64,000 nucleotides of DNA, taken from contig NC_088775.1 in NCBI RefSeq assembly GCF_954871325.1, positions 86,343,561 to 86,407,560 of the forward strand, read 5' to 3'. Under the pieces are notes generated by a model, which worked only from the letters and a program-made list of their open reading frames with translations, searched no databases and had not been told where the DNA came from. The position numbers and the translations under genes were made by a program. Source of the DNA: Gordionus sp. m RMFG-2023 (lineage: Eukaryota; Nematomorpha; Gordioida; Chordodea; Parachordodidae). How positions within the stretch are numbered: the first letter of the stretch is position 1; each line of letters starts with the position of its first letter. This document shows, in pieces, positions 61,313-64,000 of this stretch.

Positions 61313-61638
61313 TTAAAACTTATATATAAATTTGATTACTTCGTCATATTTCCCTTCCTCATTCCATGAATACCCTATAATCAACTTAAGATAGCCTTTC
61401 ATTCGTTTCATTTCATCATTGTTTTCTTCATATGTTGAATGTATTTCACTAAATGTCTCATAATCCTTGCGACTAAAATCCTCAAAATAATCTTGCTTCT
61501 ACATGCAAAAATTTTTTTTTTATATATTAACATATAATATAATATAACCTGTGAGATATGCTTAAATATAGAATCAATTGCAATGTATTCATGTGCTCTG
61601 AAGTGTTTAATTAAATTTTGAATTACCTCGTGGTTCAT
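61313..61638 (-). CDS. Two-exon gene for a 91-residue helical protein, unknown family
   Basis: Exon 1 (61,549-61,638) opens with ATG and encodes MNHEVIQNLIKHFRAHEYIA plus ten residues, ending at a TCACAG/GTTATA donor. Exon 2 (61,313-61,498) follows a TTTTTGCATGTAG acceptor in phase and runs to a TAA. It includes KQDYFEDFSRKDYETFSEIH and ends VIKFIYKF. The protein is predicted helical, charged and soluble, without signal peptide or membrane segment. The unspliced frame misleads because the 50-base intron is open. The gene is divergent from the mannose-6-phosphate isomerase gene 0.9 kb away. I do not recognise the family. Confidence 0.7.
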
Positions 61639-62561
61639 TTTATAAATAATTATTCACGGGGAAAATGTATTTTAAAAATTCTTGTTTATTTATTTAAATC
61701 TTGTAATTAATTTATATTTATATAATTTATAAAATGAAAAATATATAATTAGTATAATTAGTAAGAAAAAAAAATCATTATAAAAAAAAGGAAAATATTG
61801 AGGGATAGTTCATAAAATTTAGTAAAATACAAAATAAATAAAAGCGAAAGCAGCAAAATAATTCAAAACCTCCTTCACCTAATCATCAAGAGAGATCGAA
61901 TTAATAAAACAAACATAATTAGCCTTAAGAATGGCTATTGCGATTCTCTAGTCCTTTTATAATCAGTACCATAACTAAAATGGTAGAAATTTTTCTACTT
62001 CATTATATTGCAAAAATTATCAACTAGTCTATAGGTGTTGGGTAGCATACCCGATAAACAAAGATTCTATATATTATTTTTATGTAAATTATTTTCAAAT
62101 TCGATAAACAAATTCTTTTTCTATCACTTTATATCTATATATTATATATATATCAGTGGCATAACCAACCTTTACAATCTCAGTCAAAAAATATTTTTAA
62201 TTATTTTTACCTTAATTTTTTTTAGATAACATTATGTAAAATTTTTTTCTATTTTTTTAACTAGCATTATCTAATATTACCATTTTTTTCGTAGTATAAA
62301 AAAATAATATTGAGGGGGATCTAGTCCTTGCGCCTCCCCCACCCCCAGTGACGCTGCAGATATATAGTAAGTTTATATTTAGTTTATCTAATATTGCAAA
62401 AAATGCTAACATATGTTTTATTACCATATGATTAAAATTCATTTGTCCTGTCCACGACACTGATTGCAAAAACACATTGCTAAAATTATCTTGAGATGGG
62501 TATCAATATTTAAAAAAATAATATATATAAATATGGCCATAATTTAGTTTTTTACCTCAAG
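61639..62561. promoter_or_regulatory. Intergenic region between divergent genes
   Basis: The 0.9 kb separates the ATG of the minus-strand small gene from the first identified exon of the isomerase gene, so it likely holds both promoters and the missing first isomerase exon. No core promoter motif is distinctive in this AT-rich context. A MITE-like segment occupies part of it. Confidence 0.35.
62152..62355. mobile_element. Possible MITE of the CAGTGGC type
   Basis: Starts CAGTGGCATAACCA after a TA run and ends in a C-rich segment CCTCCCCCACCCCCAGTGACGCTG, followed by another TA run. The ends are imperfect complements of the common CAGTGGC/GCCACTG type with an inner G/C-rich tract. Ends are approximate. 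Confidence 0.45.
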
Positions 62562-63660
62562 TGTGTTACTCAAAATTATGAATGGGGCAAAAAAGGAATG
62601 AGAAGCAAAGTTGCTCAATTAATCAATAATTTTAATCAATCAATATACCCGATAGATGATAATAAATGTTATGCAGAAGTACAACCAAAGAATAAATATT
62701 TTATTTTAAAAATATCTAGCTATGGATGGGTACACACAATAAAGGGCCTTCTGAAATATTAGGTCATAAACATCCTAATCAGCCTCCAGTGAAAGTTTTA
62801 TTATCAGAATACATTGAATCAAGTCCTGAAAAAATTTTAGGAAATTCAATAGTTAACAAATTTGGAAGCACTAATGATGGGAAAGGCAGCTTGCCATTTT
62901 TGTTCAAAGTACTTTCAATAAATAAAGCCTTATCTATACAGGCCCACCCTAACAAAGTAATTTTTAAACTTTTTACATAAATTATATATTTAATTATCTG
63001 CAACATATTTATTAAAAACTTTAATTATTCAAAAAGCATTTAAATTTAAAATGATTATTAAATCCTGCCAATATTTATAATATAATATTTTATACTATTA
63101 TTTCTATTCTAAGCAACTAGCCGCACAACTTCACAAGGAATACCCAAACCATTATCCAGACAATAATCACAAACCTGAGATAGCTATAGCTTTGACACCT
63201 TTTCAGGCATTATGTGGTTTCAGACTCCCAACAGAAATTTGTCAGAATTTGAGAAGTTTTATATTTTAATTACTTTTCTAAATTTCTAACTCTGTCAGAT
63301 TCTTTATAGTTAACTAGATTTTAGAATTTGATGTTTCTTTTTTTAAGATTCCATATATATTAAATATGCTATTAGTTTCTATTACTATTTTTATTTACAG
63401 ATTTAAAATATAAAATTATTACAATTAATTTATACTATCACAAAATTGTATCAATCAATTAGATTTCCCAGAACTAGAAAAATTGATAGGAGTTAATGAA
63501 TGCAATATTTTTTACAAGGCAGTTGAAAATATGGGTTCAGATTTCAATGATGAATCACTCAAACTTGCTCTCAAAAAATTTTTCACTAAATTTATGGGGA
63601 GTCCTGAATCAAAAATTATAGAAACACTCAATAATATTATGTCGCAAATTCCTAAAGAAG
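62562..63660 (+). CDS. MPI: Mannose-6-phosphate isomerase, 5' part (runs past window end)
   Basis: A zinc enzyme interconverting fructose-6-phosphate and mannose-6-phosphate in the cytosol, feeding GDP-mannose synthesis and glycosylation. Exons 62,562-62,678, 62,720-62,956, 63,114-63,255 and 63,463-63,660 join in phase through GT-AG sites and give about 231 residues. Hallmarks: [12 protein letters not shown] near the start, YAE/LWMGTH across the first junction, [20 protein letters not shown] with the zinc ligands Gln and His, and [19 protein letters not shown] with the zinc ligand Glu. The third zinc-binding His and the catalytic Arg lie in the unseen 3' half. The first exon with the ATG (about 8-10 residues) is not identified: the frame upstream of 62,562 meets a stop before any ATG, and CCTCAAG there is a fair acceptor. 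Confidence 0.95.
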
Positions 63661-64000
63661 GTTTAGAAAAACTCTATATTATATAAAATTTATAGATATT
63701 ATTTATATTTATACCTTTTTTTCTTGATTTTTTGCACGTTGTTGTTTAATTTTTTTTTAAAATATAATTTAATTTTACTCAAAACTTCCATAACATTTCA
63801 ATAATCATTATCAGGAGAAATTTTTATAAGAATAAAATGAAATAAAGAATATATTTACTATCACTTGCATCAAGCTAACCTGTTGAACGTTTGTTTAATC
63901 TAAAGAAGCTTATTTTTGAGCAAAAGCTTCCAAACCCAATAACGAAAGATAGTTTTTAAGTTAAAATAAAAATTTATTCCTAATTCTTTCACTGCAAATA
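63661..64000. other. Intron of the isomerase gene
   Basis: No further exon is visible before the end. The remaining half of the protein must be encoded beyond the window. Confidence 0.5.

Noticed and set aside
1-64000. tRNA, rRNA and CRISPR-like arrays
   Set aside because: None seen: no clover-leaf with A- and B-box, no rRNA core motifs, and no regularly spaced short repeats.

Overview
This window is a gene-poor, intron-rich and very AT-rich piece of a eukaryotic nuclear genome. Long spliced genes, GT-AG introns, domesticated-looking DNA-transposon debris and metazoan-type orthologues (SKI3/TTC37, HSD17B10, mannose-6-phosphate isomerase) point to an invertebrate animal. I cannot place it more precisely. 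Most of the sequence is A/T runs. Coding exons stand out because they are richer in G+C and carry open frames that join in phase across GT-AG boundaries. A 200-N assembly gap lies at 18,144-18,343.

Layout. 1-11,840: gene desert with a 178-bp tandem repeat, a small G+C-richer island near 7 kb, a broken gag-like reading frame near 9 kb and a strong 48-bp-stem hairpin at 9.6 kb. 11,841-15,375 (+): three exons of a short-chain dehydrogenase closest to HSD17B10. Its catalytic Tyr position reads Phe, it has a long Asn/Gln-rich insertion, and a hAT transposon with perfect 8-bp target duplications sits in one intron. 15.4-25.7 kb: mostly non-coding, with one possible tiny spliced gene at 20.85-21.03 kb. 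25,746-56,056 (-): one huge gene, the SKI3 (SKIC3/TTC37) tetratricopeptide scaffold of the Ski complex. I traced it as 29 exons, with reading phase matching at every junction except one near 52.8 kb (about 1,930 residues, first coding exon not found). Its introns are packed with miniature inverted-repeat transposons (MITEs), a nested retroelement fragment and a roughly 2.3-kb fold-back MULE-like element. 56-60.5 kb: transposon relics. 60.5-64 kb: an orphan exon, a two-exon gene for a 91-residue protein (-), and, divergently, the 5' half of a mannose-6-phosphate isomerase gene (+) that runs off the window.

The genes do not form a functional operon-like group. SKI3 acts in cytoplasmic 3'-5' mRNA decay, HSD17B10 in mitochondrial fatty/steroid metabolism and mitochondrial tRNA 5' processing, and MPI in mannose activation. 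The points of most interest are the predicted loss of the catalytic Tyr in the HSD17B10-like protein, the enlarged SKI3 with family-atypical inserts, and several well-delimited transposon families with target-site duplications. Statements about family members are from general knowledge; no database search was possible.
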